DNA of 64,000 nucleotides from Malachius bipustulatus (taxonomy: Eukaryota > Arthropoda > Insecta > Coleoptera > Melyridae). The notes beneath the pieces were generated by a model that made no database searches, had not been told where the DNA came from, and saw only the letters and a list, made by a program, of their open reading frames with translations. The translations under genes and the position numbers were made by a program. The stretch is from positions 12,648,001-12,712,000 of the forward strand of contig OU342635.1 of assembly GCA_910589415.1 (NCBI GenBank), in the 5' to 3' direction. Shown in pieces: positions 1-11,316 of the stretch. Position 1 is the stretch's first letter; each line of letters starts with the position of its first letter.

Positions 1-34
1 AAAGAGGAATTTCAGTTGAAAAATCAAACTGACA

Positions 35-365
35 ATGAGCGTTTTCAGACCTAAACGACACGATACCGACACGACATAGGCAACTATCGAGCGTTTTCAG
101 ACCTAACGACACGATACCGACACGACACAGGCAACTATATCGGAGCATGCAAAAATGTATTATTGCAATTGTTGCAATAATACATTCTTGCATGCTCCGA
201 TAGTTGCCTGTGTCGTGTCGGTAACGTGTCGTTTAGGTCTGAAAACGCTCATCGGAGCATCCAAAAATGTATTATTGCAATAATTGCAATAATACATTTT
301 TGCATGCTCCGATATAGTTGCCGGTGTCGTGTCGGTATCGTGTCGTTAGGTCTGAAAACGCTCAT
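35..365. mobile_element. Mosaic foldback element with repeated inverted modules
   Basis: The element begins ATGAGCGTTTTCAGACC and ends with its reverse complement. Two modules are shuffled inside. P is about 50 bp (GCGTTTTCAGACCTAAACG to GGCAACTAT). Q is about 50 bp, itself a near-perfect palindrome (CGGAGCATGC…GCATGCTCCG). The order is P, P, Q, P', Q, P', where P' is inverted. There is no coding capacity. This is a MITE or foldback that appears to have duplicated internally. Confidence 0.75.
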
Positions 366-465
366 TTAATAAACGGGAAAATCGTTTGACAAATTAGGAA
401 AATCAATTGACAAAAGAGGAAAACCAAGAGAAAAAGACATTCCTATGGACAATATAAAAATTCTA

Positions 466-703
466 AAGGTCTATTTACATCTAACAGCACGGACACGGGC
501 CAGATGTTCAACGTTCATTTTTATACCAATAAATGGTTTTGATTGGCTGCGCTTACATCTGACAGCGACGTTTTGTTGTCAGTCCGTCTTTCCCGTTCCC
601 GTCAGATGTAAGTGCAGCCATTCAAAATCCATCTATTAATAAAAATGCACGTCCACGTTGAAAACCCGGCCCGCGTCCGTGCCGTTAGGTGTAAATAGTC
701 CTT
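466..703. mobile_element. Short MITE with ~60-bp imperfect terminal inverted repeats
   Basis: The left end (AAGGTCTATTTACATCTAAC) and right end (reverse complement AAGGACTATTTACACCTAAC) pair over about 60 bp. A second inner inverted pair (TTACATCTGACAG and CTGTCAGATGTAA-like) lies between them. An open frame of 64 codons inside shows no protein-like features and is not called. Confidence 0.65.
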
Positions 704-2296
704 AATAAGGCATGAAAATACAAAAATTGCAATGAGTGGAATCAAGGAAATTATATTGTTCAGGTCAGGTCAATACGTAATATCTAGTAATAACTGCAAC
801 GAGCTTTTAAAATATTGATAGCAGTGGAAGTAGTTTCATCATTAATGTATCTGATTTCCTACATAAAGTTATTTAGATCCCATTCTTCTACATTCAACAG
901 TAATAATGATTAATAGATACGGACAACATACTTACTACAGAAATACCTACACCAATAAGTTCAGCAGAACGAATTGGGGGCTGCAATTTTTTTCAGAAAA
1001 TTGCCTAGAGTTTTCTGAGTCTGCTAAACTGAATGAAGCATCAGATCCTCACAAATAAATAAAAAAAAAACAAGAATAAGAAGGAATTCTAGTTTGGGTG
1101 ACCAATGACACCTCCACAAAATAATACTTACAAAAAGTGGGTATATTTTTGCGCGAACTCTATTTGATTGTTTACCAAGCTGTGTTTACAAATAACTCGA
1201 CTGCATGGTACCATTCGCGAAATATTTCACATAGAAAAACAAAGACTTATTGTTCGAGAATTGTACCCATCAGGACCTGTGAATTGCGTACCCACGCCTT
1301 CATGCATTAGGCGATCGGCACCTTGAAATTTTGTGTGGATCAGTATGAAAATTAATTATTAGAAAGGTGAGGATTTTAATTGGTTATAACCAAAATCCGA
1401 CAAACTGCTGTTAATATTTTATTCAAATTTTAGGTTGGAGGACAAATTTAAAAGGTTTTTTGACAGTTATCCCTCTTCTTACCAGTTATTTTTTCGAATA
1501 TCTACGCATGTTAGCGGAATTATCTGATTTTCTCAAGGGAATATAATTCACCCCTAAATTGCCGAACTTTTTGCTATTTTAACACACCCAGTATCTCTCA
1601 CGATTTCCGAGATCTACATGCTGTTCAAACTTATCCTGAGCAGATTGTATAGGCATTTTCATTGGTCCAATAAGTAGATGAAAATTTATATAAAGCTCCT
1701 TTTCTGTTACCATGTGCCATAGACAGTGGTAATTTCAGAGCACGTCAAGAATATGTCAATGATCCTGGTCCGCGAGAAGGCTTTTAAATCTTCCCGAAAG
1801 ACCCATCAATCATAACGAGGAAAATTGTTCAATAAACAGTAGCTTCAAACCGTACCTATATTATCCGACCAATAGTAGAATCGTGAATAAAAATTTATAC
1901 AGGATGAGTTTTCGAAAGACTTACAATGAAACTAAAACAGCGTGAAATAATTAAATCGACTAATTAAGTGAACATTCATGCAGGAAAAATAATAATTTTA
2001 GTTATAAATATCAATTAATTTTTCATTGATTAGAGCATATTGCTGGTAATTTTACGACTGCTTAGGGAATAAAGAGTAACAAATCGCACCTTCGCTAAAG
2101 GTAACACAACTCCAAATAAAAAAATTCTGCAGAAATCGTAGAGCTTCTTATAGTAATGGATTGGAATATCAAGAAATACATAGATGCCACCTAGAGGGTA
2201 AACTATGAAGTTAAGATAGTAATGTTTTTGAATTGTGTCATTTTTGTAGGGTGCGAAGTGTCTAATTTTCTAATCTCTCACGTTCATGTCACACGT
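704..2296. other. Intronic or flanking DNA downstream of the RRM2 exon
   Basis: AT-rich sequence on the 3' side of the minus-strand gene. No further CELF exon (RRM3), repeat pair or transposon protein was recognised here. Confidence 0.5.
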
Positions 2297-2326
2297 TTAT
2301 TTTTGTTTTGCGTTAGGTATACACAC

Positions 2327-2787
2327 CTGCTGAAGGAGTGCAGCAGCTGCTGCCGCGGTGTTTGCATTGCCTCCTCCGCCCATAGCCTGGAGGAGCTGCA
2401 ACGGCGTCGCGGCCGTCTCCACAGGTCCGTACTGCTGCGGCACCGCGGTGGCCGTCGTTTGCAGCGTTGGTTGCGTCGCCGCCAGGGCGTTCCACACGTT
2501 GACCTGCATCTGCTGCTGTCGCTTCAGCTCTTTTTCCTTCTGCGTATCCGCGAATTTGACGACGAGCGGCGCCGAACAGCCGTCCATCGTCTGGCTCTGG
2601 TGAAGGGCTTTTATCGCATTCAATGCAGATTGCTTGCTGCTGAACGTGACAAAGGCACACCCACGAGAGTTTCCGGCAGGATCCCGCAGAACGGTGCACT
2701 CCTCGATCACGCCGTAATTGCAGAATATGCTACGCACGTCGTTCTCGCAAAGTTTCTTTGACAGCATGCCAACAAACAGTTTCCGTT
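2327..2787 (-). CDS. CELF/Bruno-family exon: complete RRM2 plus divergent linker (461 nt)
   Basis: A 461-nt minus-strand exon follows a TCTTGCAG acceptor and ends …ALLQQ before a GTGTGT donor. It encodes about 153 residues. The first 85 or so are RRM2, with RNP2 (KLFVGML) near the start and RNP1 (RGCAFVTF) about 40 residues later, then [19 protein letters not shown], a CELF hallmark. The rest is low-complexity linker rich in Ala, Gln and Thr (GGGGNAN, a run of alanines, LLQQ); in CELF proteins this linker separates RRM1-2 from RRM3. [10 protein letters not shown] and the following VNVWNALA look more like CELF1/2-type (Bruno) than CELF3-6-type proteins; this is from memory. The exon starts in phase 1, which fits the 49-nt exon and also the candidate alternative first exon at 18466. 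RRM3 is not seen below 2327. An open frame on the other strand here is a shadow of the coding bias. Confidence 0.96.
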
Positions 2788-2830
2788 CTGCAAGAGAAAT
2801 GAAAAAAATTAAATAAAAATAGACAGGCAA

Positions 2831-4199
2831 ATATTAGAGTAGAATCAGAAAAGATAATTTCTCGTCCGAGTCGGTAACCCACCCGGTAACTTATTCCCAC
2901 CCATTGAACACCTTGATAACCCTATTGGTGATTATCGACATAAATTCGATTCCTATAGCAAAAGTTATGCATTAAAAGTTCCTTATATCAACGATGACAA
3001 GTCATTTTCTTTGATCATGTTCAATTAAAAAATTTTCAGAATTCATTATTATAAAATATGAAACAAGTGGCTAAGAAATTGGAGACGTCAGCAGTGTCAG
3101 CACGATCTTCTCATTTGACCCCTTATGAGATCGCATTACAAACCCAAATAACCCATTAGGAAAGACCAGATTGCTTGGACACTTTGATATTTGAAACTTT
3201 GTTGCCATGCTGATATGGCTGTCTTCGTGCAAAACGACCATGACGTCATTGATGACATCACCTCTATACCAATTGAATTCACACAAACACGTACAGCTGT
3301 GTGATGAATGATTTGAATTATTGGCAGGCCCGAGCCATACTCGTTCCAAAGCTGCCAGAGATTTTTCTTGCTGTAACGACTTTGATCTGTCGATTACAAC
3401 AAGCAGGATTCCTCTATATTAACCGCGACAATCAATGTCTCAATTTTGGGTTTCAACAAGTTTTAGAATTTTTGATTCACTTTCTCTTGAATTCGCATTG
3501 TATTCTAATTCTGAAATATATCATGTCATTATGCCCAGCCAGCGGAGGCGTCATTGTCCACAATTGCAGCAATCACAGGTTCCATGCAGCAAGCAGTCCA
3601 GCAGATAATCTTGGTCGTGTGATAACACCAGAAAACATTGGAACTGATTACTGGATTGCCAATTTCTCTTATTCTCTTTCTATCGACGACAGTTTGCTGT
3701 TTTTGCGCGTGCGCTTATATCATGATCGGTTCAGTTCAAACAAGTAATTCATCTATTGAGATAAACTATGAATTTTCTAGCCTTATGGTAAAATATTTTC
3801 AATCATCTTACTCTGAAACTAGCACATAAAAAAACTCTGCATATTTAATTATTTTCTTTTTGACAACTATCTTAAAACTCCTCGTTCGCGTAGTCCTTTT
3901 ACGCTTGACATGCTGAGAAATGACATGCTGAACGAGAAATGTTGTCCTGGCCATTTATATGCGGGTTTCACTTTCAAAGTCTGTTTGTAGATTTCCTGTA
4001 ATCTAGTTTCTCAAACATTCAGATTCCAGGACCTTAATCTATTATGGTTTGCTTGTAATCCTAGAGATTATACGGATTGACGAATGCCTCTTTAGATATT
4101 AATTTTAGGTGAAGAGAATATTTCCTTCCATGCAGAATTCAAAAAACGCGAGAATTTTATTGGTCAACATTGCATGCATCCATTACTTTTTGTTCTATA
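2831..4199. other. Intronic DNA, nothing recognised
   Basis: Between the RRM2 exon and the first foldback. Open frames at 3301-3747 and 3071-3349 have no recognisable motif, domain or splice context and look like chance. Confidence 0.5.
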
Positions 4200-5284
4200 T
4201 ACAGGGTGTAACTAAATAAGTGTAAAACATTTAAGGGGGTGATTCCTCATCGAAAAAAAGATAGGATCTTTCATATAAAGAAACTTCATTGGAGCATCCC
4301 TTGTTAAGATACAGCCCCTTAAAGGGGGTACATAAAATTTGTTTAACAATTTTTTTCACAAGCACTGAAAAAGTTACAATATTGAAACTAACCTGACATT
4401 TTCTACTACCAAAAAGACACTTAGCCAGTAATTTATTTGGGTTACTCCATGGTTGTAAGGGGTGGAAAACGCAACCCCTAAAATTTATTTCCAATGCAAC
4501 TTTTTGTCTAATTATTTGTTTACCATTTAAAAATTTATTTCCGATAGCCTGTTTCATTCTAAACAAAAAATGTCTCTTGAATTTTTTGCACAAAATAAAC
4601 CAGTTCGCAGCAGAAAATTATTTTACGAACAACTACAGAGATACATCGTCATAAATGCGAACTGGGTTTATTGCTATTTCGCAGTTACTACCTGCATTAA
4701 ATGATTAAAGGGGAATAAACAAAGCTAATTTATTAATAACAAAACATACAACATGTAGAAATCATAGTAAATGTTCAACATGTCTACCTTCAGACATTAC
4801 GCATGTGTCTAGTTTCGTATTTTCGTTTTATGGCGATATGTATCTTGGTCATAAAATACTTTTTTTCTGCGAACTGGTTTATTTTGTGTAATAAATTCAA
4901 GAGACATTTTTTGTTTAGAATGAAACAGGCCATCGGAAATAAATTTTTAAATGGTAAACAAATAATAAGACAAAAAGTTGCATGGAAATAAATTTTAGGG
5001 GTTGCGTTTTCCACCCCTTACAACCATGGGGCAAACCAAATAAATTACTGGCTAAGTGTCTTTTTGGTAGTAGAAAATGTCAGGTTAGTTTCAATATTGT
5101 AACTTTTTACAATTATTTTTTTAGTGCTTGTGAAAAAAATTGCTAAACAAATTTTATGTACCCCCTTTAAGAGGCTGTATCTTAACAAGGGATGCTCCAA
5201 TGAAGTTTCTTTATATGAAAGATCCTATCTTTTTTTCGATGAGGAATCACCTCCTTATATGTTTTACACTTGTTACACCCTGTA
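4200..5284. mobile_element. Foldback element (TACAGGGTGTAAC ends) with a transposase-tail remnant
   Basis: TACAGGGTGTAAC at 4200 and GTTACACCCTGTA at 5284 bound a 1.09-kb palindrome with arms of about 415 bp (4200-4613 and 4872-5284), which are highly similar. The unpaired centre (about 4614-4871) on the minus strand reads GRHVEHLL near 4770-4800, resembling the C-terminal tail of insect Tc1/mariner-group transposases. Paired open frames in the two arms are mirror images and not genes. This is a non-autonomous foldback, probably of the Tc1/mariner group. Confidence 0.8.
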
Positions 5285-6583
5285 TTTTTAAAAATTCAAG
5301 CCATTATCCGAATCCGGTCACGGTCAAGTCAAATACTGAAGAATGCATTATTACTGGATATATGCTACAGTCTACAAAACGAATGTTCAAATATTTGACT
5401 TAATAGAAAGCGGAGAGGAAATATACGACAGACAGACCGACCTTTATAACTAAACTTTTTAAACGATACAGAATTTTCCATAGATGAGCCAGATTTATAT
5501 TTTGTCGTTATCATTTTGGTGAGAACGCCAGTCAGAATGCAGCAGCATTAATCTCACTCGGTAACATACCTTTTTTAGAACTAAAAATGTGGTAGGTAAT
5601 ACCTTACTATGCAAATAAGCTGCAGAGCAAATCATCCCGAGAAACGTTAGTGGCGTTTTCTAGGAGCTGTTACAAATTTTAAAACTATTTTTACTCGTAA
5701 GTTAACATATTTATAAGAAATACACGTTATTTATTGACATTCTTATTCCAAGCGTAGCTACGTTTTTAGATTTACGTAAGACACTGATTGATTTCTAGGG
5801 AAAGGCATTATTATAAGCGAATTTAAAAAGGGAAGATGTAAAAAAAATTCAAGAAACCTTATCCGTTTCCTTCTTGGCAAAAAAGAAAATATAAAAAAAG
5901 CTCAGATTCGAGTGGTATAGGGCATTTTGTTGTGAATTTGGGTCATGACCCAAATTTTGCCAGCGGCAACTAAAATCTCGAATCTCGTAGGTACACATCG
6001 ATACGCAAAAAGAAAAAAAGTCATATATTCCATCAATAAAAAAAGGTTCTCCAGAAGCTTGGCGGAACAACAGTTCAATCTCCGGTGAAATGAAACTGAC
6101 AAAAAACTACCCCGTAATTACCAAAAATTTTATTTTTTAAAACAATCTCGGCAAGAAACTTTTTTTATCTTCTTTTCCTGTCTTCATTAGGTTTCAGAGA
6201 ATTTAATAGGTGTAGTATACAGGTGATTAAAAATTCAGTCACTTTTTCTTAGATAAGGTGCCAGACGTGAAGGTGTTGATGGACTAAGATATTTTTTTTA
6301 TATTCAAGTTTTGAATTTTTCAAGATTGAGAGATAATTTTGAGAATTCAATTTTCATAACAGCTAAAGGTCATAAACTTTAAAGAAGAATAATAAGAAGA
6401 AGAAGAAGAAGACGCTGTGCGTTTAGTAATTTCTGAACGAATTATTTTATTTCCAAGTTTTAAAGATCAACTTTTCCATAAAGTTGTTATAAAGTTACAC
6501 TCGGCTAATGAAGTTTTCAAAAGCTTTCCAGTAATAACAATAACAAGTAATTCTGTAATTCTGTGTAGTAGACAGAAGTCATA
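5285..6583. other. Intronic DNA with a solitary foldback-like end
   Basis: Mostly featureless AT-rich sequence. TATACAGGTGATTAAAAATT near 6218 resembles a lone foldback terminus, and an AGAAGA tract lies near 6390-6410. No gene was recognised. Confidence 0.4.
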
Positions 6584-6706
6584 TCTACAACCTGAGAATC
6601 GTAAAAGACTTCATTAGTCCTTACATAATCTTGCATTGCTGTCTAAATCAAAGATACGCTGAAAAGGGACTAGTACTTAATTTTAAAGTAGTCGCTCAAA
6701 ATAACA
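6584..6706 (+). repeat. Direct repeat copy 1 (~120 bp)
   Basis: The segment from ACCTGAGAATCGTAAAAGAC to GTAGTCGCTCAAAATAACA is repeated at 7594-7714 in the same orientation with roughly 85-90% identity by eye. It is non-coding. It may be a fragment of a dispersed repeat or the ends of one older element. Confidence 0.7.
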
Positions 6707-6850
6707 AATGGTCACAAACGTTTTTTGAAAATTATTGTGGGTGAACTTATGCAATTTCCTATTCGGTATCCCTCAACGTACCCTGAAGGAAGGGTGTTAA
6801 TTTTTAATTATTGGATCCTCGTATGAATAAAGGCTATACACAAAATCAAA

Positions 6851-7166
6851 AAGGTCTGGTTGGTCTTCATTATTACATCAACGTTTCGACCAAACAATTT
6901 GGGTCATCTTCGGGATTAACAATTTGACCAATTAAAATAGGTCTGGTACTTTGAATTACTTAAAAAAATTCGTCAAATATTTTCTTTGACATTTTTTTTT
7001 GCCAGTGAAAACATAACATCTGTCAAAGGAAATAGTTGACAATAAAAAAAAATAATTGAAGTTACCAATATGTTCCCAGACCTATTTAATTGGTCAAAAT
7101 ATTAATCATGAAGATGACCCAAATTGTTTGGTCTAAACGTTGCTTTAATAATAAAAACCATACCTT
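6851..7166. mobile_element. Inverted-repeat element resembling Penelope-type termini
   Basis: The left arm (6851-6955) and right arm (7075-7166) are inverted copies around a 119-bp spacer. Both contain the block GAAGATGACCCAAATTGTTT followed by GGTC(G/T)AAACGTTG. A CTGA(N)GA…GAAAC layout recurs in Penelope-like elements, where it can form a hammerhead ribozyme. Here the core is altered (CCGAAGA or ATGAAGA). The Penelope assignment is an inference. Confidence 0.5.
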
Positions 7167-7593
7167 AAGAAAATACTTTCGATTTTGCCTAGAGCCCATT
7201 ATAAAGATATATAATTTTTGGCAATTACTTCTGTTATAATAATCGTATAATAATATACAATGAAAATGATGATCTAACATTTTTTTAAAACGCTCCCTTA
7301 GTATCAATTATAAAAATATGATTAATTACTCCTCCTGTGTCCGCTGTTCATTATGGTCAAACCCTTTCCGCATAAATGTCAACTTCTGAGATACAAAGGA
7401 CCGCCTGTGGTGCATATTATGTGCGTGGTTGTAAATATTATTAAACTCTTATTTAGCTTTGCAACTTTATGTGCGTGGATGGTTATTGCCGAGGTTATTA
7501 CAAACTTTTCTTAAGCAAATTCTATTGTTTCAAGTTTCATCACTATTTAGTTTAAATCGCTGGAAGACAATAATTATGTGAAGAAGAGTCATA

Positions 7594-7714
7594 CTAAAAC
7601 CTGAGAATCGTAAAAGACTTCATTGGTCCTGACAGAATGTTGCATTGTTGCCTGAATCAAAGATACGCTGAAAAGGGACTAGAAATTAATTTTAAAGTAG
7701 TCGCACAAAATAAC
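7594..7714 (+). repeat. Direct repeat copy 2 (~120 bp)
   Basis: Partner of 6584-6706, with the same segment order and small substitutions. About 36 bp further on, ACAGGATGTCCCAGG (about 7751) looks like a lone foldback terminus. Confidence 0.7.
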
Positions 7715-8675
7715 ATAATCTTATTATAGGACCTTAATAAAGAATACATACAGGATGTCCCAGGTCGTTTGAGTTGGCTTCTGTGGGCCAAACGATCAGA
7801 GACAGATTCGAATGAGCTGGATTTTGACATAATATTGAGATATTGAAATAGGGCAATAACTGCCGTAAAATAAGTAGTGTTGGTTAAATTTTAATGGGCT
7901 TTGATGTTTAATGCTAAGATCAGGAACCTTATTTAACAGGCCCCGTTTTTTTTTTAAGACGTGGTCTAGGGAGTTTTATTTTTGTAAGCTTCTTATGTGA
8001 CGTAAAGAACAGTCCCAACTCTTAGGGAATAAAATATGACTTTAAAACCTCAAAGAACAAAATGAGGTTGAAACGTATTCAATAAATAATACTGGGAGAA
8101 GAGCATCATTATTTTTATGTAAACATGTCGCCAGGTATATAGGAATATGTGAACTTTAGAATCCAATAATACTTAATCGTAGGGCAGTTATAAAAATGTA
8201 AATTTAAGCCATTTATATCTAAAATCACATCAGTATGTTGCGAGTCATTCACGTTCTGATTGAAACTACGAATGCTCTTAACAAATAAATGGTTAAATTA
8301 ATTACCATTGCACAATAATTCTAATCATCAGAGAATAAAAATGATCAGAAAAATAAAACGTTACACACCTCCTCTTATCAACACAAAAATTGTTGAGAGA
8401 AAAGATCTTAAAAAAATTAGAAACGTTGTTTAACTTCCAACGATTCTTAACTGAGAAAAAATGTATAATTTTTTTGCAAATAAAGTTATATTATTATTAT
8501 TATTATTCGTTACTTTAAATTGAACTCCCACAACTACCTGGAAAACTGTGAAAATTTTAATAGCTGACTCGTAATTATGCCCATATACCTACCTACTAAT
8601 TATGGGTGTAGATACACTTTCGATAACACAATAAGATATGTGACTTTTTTTACCTAGTTACTGTAATTATTATTA
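7715..8675. other. Intronic DNA with a trinucleotide run
   Basis: AT-rich and non-coding. A short (ATT)n microsatellite lies near 8490-8508. A single foldback-like arm with no partner may start near 7751. Nothing else was recognised. Confidence 0.4.
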
Positions 8676-9680
8676 TACAGGGTGCACCATGTATCTTTCT
8701 CTATATTGCTATCTCCTAACGCTAACGGATACAGGGTCGGTTAAACAAGTCCAAAGGAGCGCAATTTTGTGGCCATCTCGATTCCGTCGAGATATACAAG
8801 ATATCTGTGACCGTTCCTGAAATATCCTGAAAAAACTGAAAAATAGAGATTTCTTATTTTTTCGATATCTTTTTTATTATTGGAGATTAATGAATAATTT
8901 TTTGTGGGCTTACATAAGTCGTCAAGAGCTACCCATCTGACATTTCAAAAATTTTCAAAGCCGACTAGATCCCAGAATTTTCATAGTCAACTTTAGTTTT
9001 TCTTATGGCCACCATAGTGCTTTTTTATGTTGTTCGGTATAAAAAAAAATCATAAAAACAAAAAATTGTTAAACTTCAAAAAATAAATTAAAAAAATTTT
9101 TATTCTTCTTTTTTCTTTACAAAAATACACATTTTTAGACCGAATTTCATAGATAAATTAAAAAACCAAAGGCAAGCACTATTTCGGCGTATTTTACAAA
9201 TGTTGACGTTTTTCGACGATTTTTTATTGGGTTTATCTTTGAAAAATTAAGAATAAAAATTAAAAAAAATTTTTTTTTAAGTTTATTAATTTTTGGTTTC
9301 CATTATTTTTTTCATATCAAACGACATAAAAAAATAATATGGCGGCCATAAGAAAAACGAAAGTTGACTGTGAAAACTCTTGGATCTAGTAGGCCTTGAA
9401 AATTTTTGAAACGTCAGATGGATAGCTCTTGCCGGCTTATGTAAGCCTACAAAAAATTATTTATTAATTTCCAATTAATAAAAAACATATGACGAAAATA
9501 AGAAATCTCGATTTTTCAGTTTTTTCAGGATATTTCAGGGAACGGTCACAGATATCTTGCATGTTTTGACGAATTCGAGATGGCCACAAAACTGCGCATC
9601 TTTTCTCTAATTTAACAGACCCAGTATCTCTTAGCGTTCAGGAGATAGCAATATAGAGAAGGATACATGGAGCACCCATA
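8676..9680. mobile_element. Foldback family F1, copy 1 (TACAGGGTGCACCATGTATC ends)
   Basis: A 1.0-kb palindrome. The left terminus TACAGGGTGCACCATGTATC is mirrored by GGATACATGGAGCACCC at the right. Both arms contain GATATTTCAGGAACGG-like blocks and ATGGCCACAAAA, and most of each arm pairs with the other. A second full copy occurs at 54892-55885 and a shorter relative at 51415-51749. It is non-coding. Confidence 0.85.
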
Positions 9681-9868
9681 GGGTGTTTCATTTTTTAGCA
9701 GAATCATTTTAGGAGGTGATAAAGAATCGCAAAATAAGTGGATTTTCGTCACAAAATATTTTTCAGAAAGAAATACAACGGAGACAGAAAGAAGTCTCCA
9801 AAGCTTTATTTTTGTGATCTCAGTTTTTTTATTTGACGATTCATATCTGCAGGGCCGCCAGAACCTCG

Positions 9869-10190
9869 ATTTTTTAAATACAGACCTGGATTTTTTATTG
9901 CAAAAATTGAAAGATATTTTAATTCTGAATTAGATTATATGCGCCAAACATAGTTGTTCAAACGTGTTTCGGACTATTATTGACATCATCAGTTTAATTT
10001 CACCTTAATACAGATATGTGCTCTTATTAAACTTCTTCCACTTGTATTACTCATTGATTAAGAGCACAGATCCCTATTAAGGTGAAATTCAACTGATATC
10101 AATAGCTATAGTCCGAAACACCTTTGAACCACGAAATTTATTATAACTATTTTTTTTTAAATAAAAAAACCAGGTCGTATTTAAAAATCG
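9869..10190. mobile_element. Inverted-repeat element with hammerhead-like core (Penelope-type?)
   Basis: Arms at about 9869-10028 and 10056-10190 are inverted copies. On the minus strand the left arm carries CTGATGA…CGAAAC with 14 bases between, the layout of the hammerhead core found in Penelope-like retroelement ends; the other arm is mutated (CTGATAT…CGAAAC). Possible helix II bases are degenerate. A Penelope-like RT scrap lies 0.9 kb away at 11074. Confidence 0.45.
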
Positions 10191-11073
10191 CTATTCCAAG
10201 TTGAAATTATGCTCTAATTAAGGAGTTCAGCAGTTCGTTTTCGAGTATATACTTGCTCCCCACTACTGATATTTTGTACGCCCACGTTCGTTCGTGTGAT
10301 TATGAAGTAATAATAGGGAGTCATCTAAGTTCTGAGCTGTATTTGCATATTTAGGGATGTGCTTATTTCGCAGAAATTAGAACTTCCTCCTAGACTGAAA
10401 TGGAATCAATAGTATCCTTTATTGTCGAATTAGTCCGGAAAGTGGAACACAATATTTACTTGGGGTTCATAAATTTCTCTTAAACGAGTGTATTAACTTT
10501 TTGGGAGGACACACATACACTCCCAGTCCTAAAAACATTACCCCTAAAATGGAAATTTCTATGAGTTGCTTTTTTTAAAGCATATTTGCTAATGGGATAA
10601 AACTGTCAAATTTTTTTATGCAGAATTCACAAAACTGTCAATAATAATTCAAAAGTCATTATTATTTTCTGATTCCTCAAGTTTTGACGTAGTTAATCGT
10701 TTTTTCGTGGAATCTTTTACGAGGAATGATTTAGCTAGTAGTGCTAGTACAGGTTAGGCTCAGATTTTAGAACATCTATTCAAGAGGTGACTACACAATA
10801 TATTAACAGGGTGTCCTTTTGTGTAGAACTTCCGCGAAATGGACCCTTTCTAATTGAACTAAAGTTTTGTTAGGCGGTACATCCACGAGTAACTTTTTGC
10901 TCTATAATCTAGTAGATATAACGAGCACGTCTGTAATCAGCTTCATTAAATGTAGTGCGGCGAAAAACTAATTAGGATAATAAGTTCTCGAGTCCTTTTT
11001 TCATAATTAAATTCTTAATAGCATTAGAAATTAGTCTTTAAAATTAAATATTGAAAATTTATAACGTAATTAT
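10191..11073. other. Intronic DNA with a solitary ACAGGGTGTCC end
   Basis: ACAGGGTGTCCTTTTGTG near 10807 is a foldback-type terminus without a visible partner. No protein-coding remnant was recognised. Confidence 0.4.
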
Positions 11074-11316
11074 TTGCAGAGATCATACGAATCGCATCCC
11101 CTGAAATACCAACCAGTTGATCACAACTTACATCATCCCCGCTCAAAACAAACAACAGATTATGAATATCGAAGCTATATGACACCTAGACTTTGCGGTC
11201 TGCCGAAGATACACAAACCTAACGTGCCTCCTCGCCCTATTGTCAGTGCCATTGTTTCCCGATCTCTGGTCAAATATCTAACTAAACTACTGCAGTTACT
11301 TGACGTTTGTGCATAG
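11074..11316 (+). pseudogene. Penelope-like or related reverse transcriptase fragment
   Basis: The short frame encodes LCGLPKIHKPNVPPRPIVSA followed by IVSRSLVKYLTKLL. The GLPKIHK…PLRPIVS motif is typical of an N-terminal RT block in Penelope-like elements and some other retroelements. Only about 50 recognisable residues remain; no catalytic aspartates (YxDD) are present and the frame stops soon after. It is a dead scrap inside the CELF intron. The polymerase family assignment is from motif memory. Confidence 0.65.

Noticed and set aside
2222..2761. 179-codon plus-strand open frame
   Set aside because: It is antisense to the CELF RRM2 exon, whose minus-strand reading has clear RNP motifs and splice sites. 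The plus frame is a compositional shadow.
3301..3747. 148-codon plus-strand frame
   Set aside because: No family motif, no splice logic and no conserved pattern; it looks like a chance frame in an intron.
4231..5403. Matching frames in both arms of the 4200-5284 foldback
   Set aside because: They are mirror images produced by the inverted repeat, with no domain.
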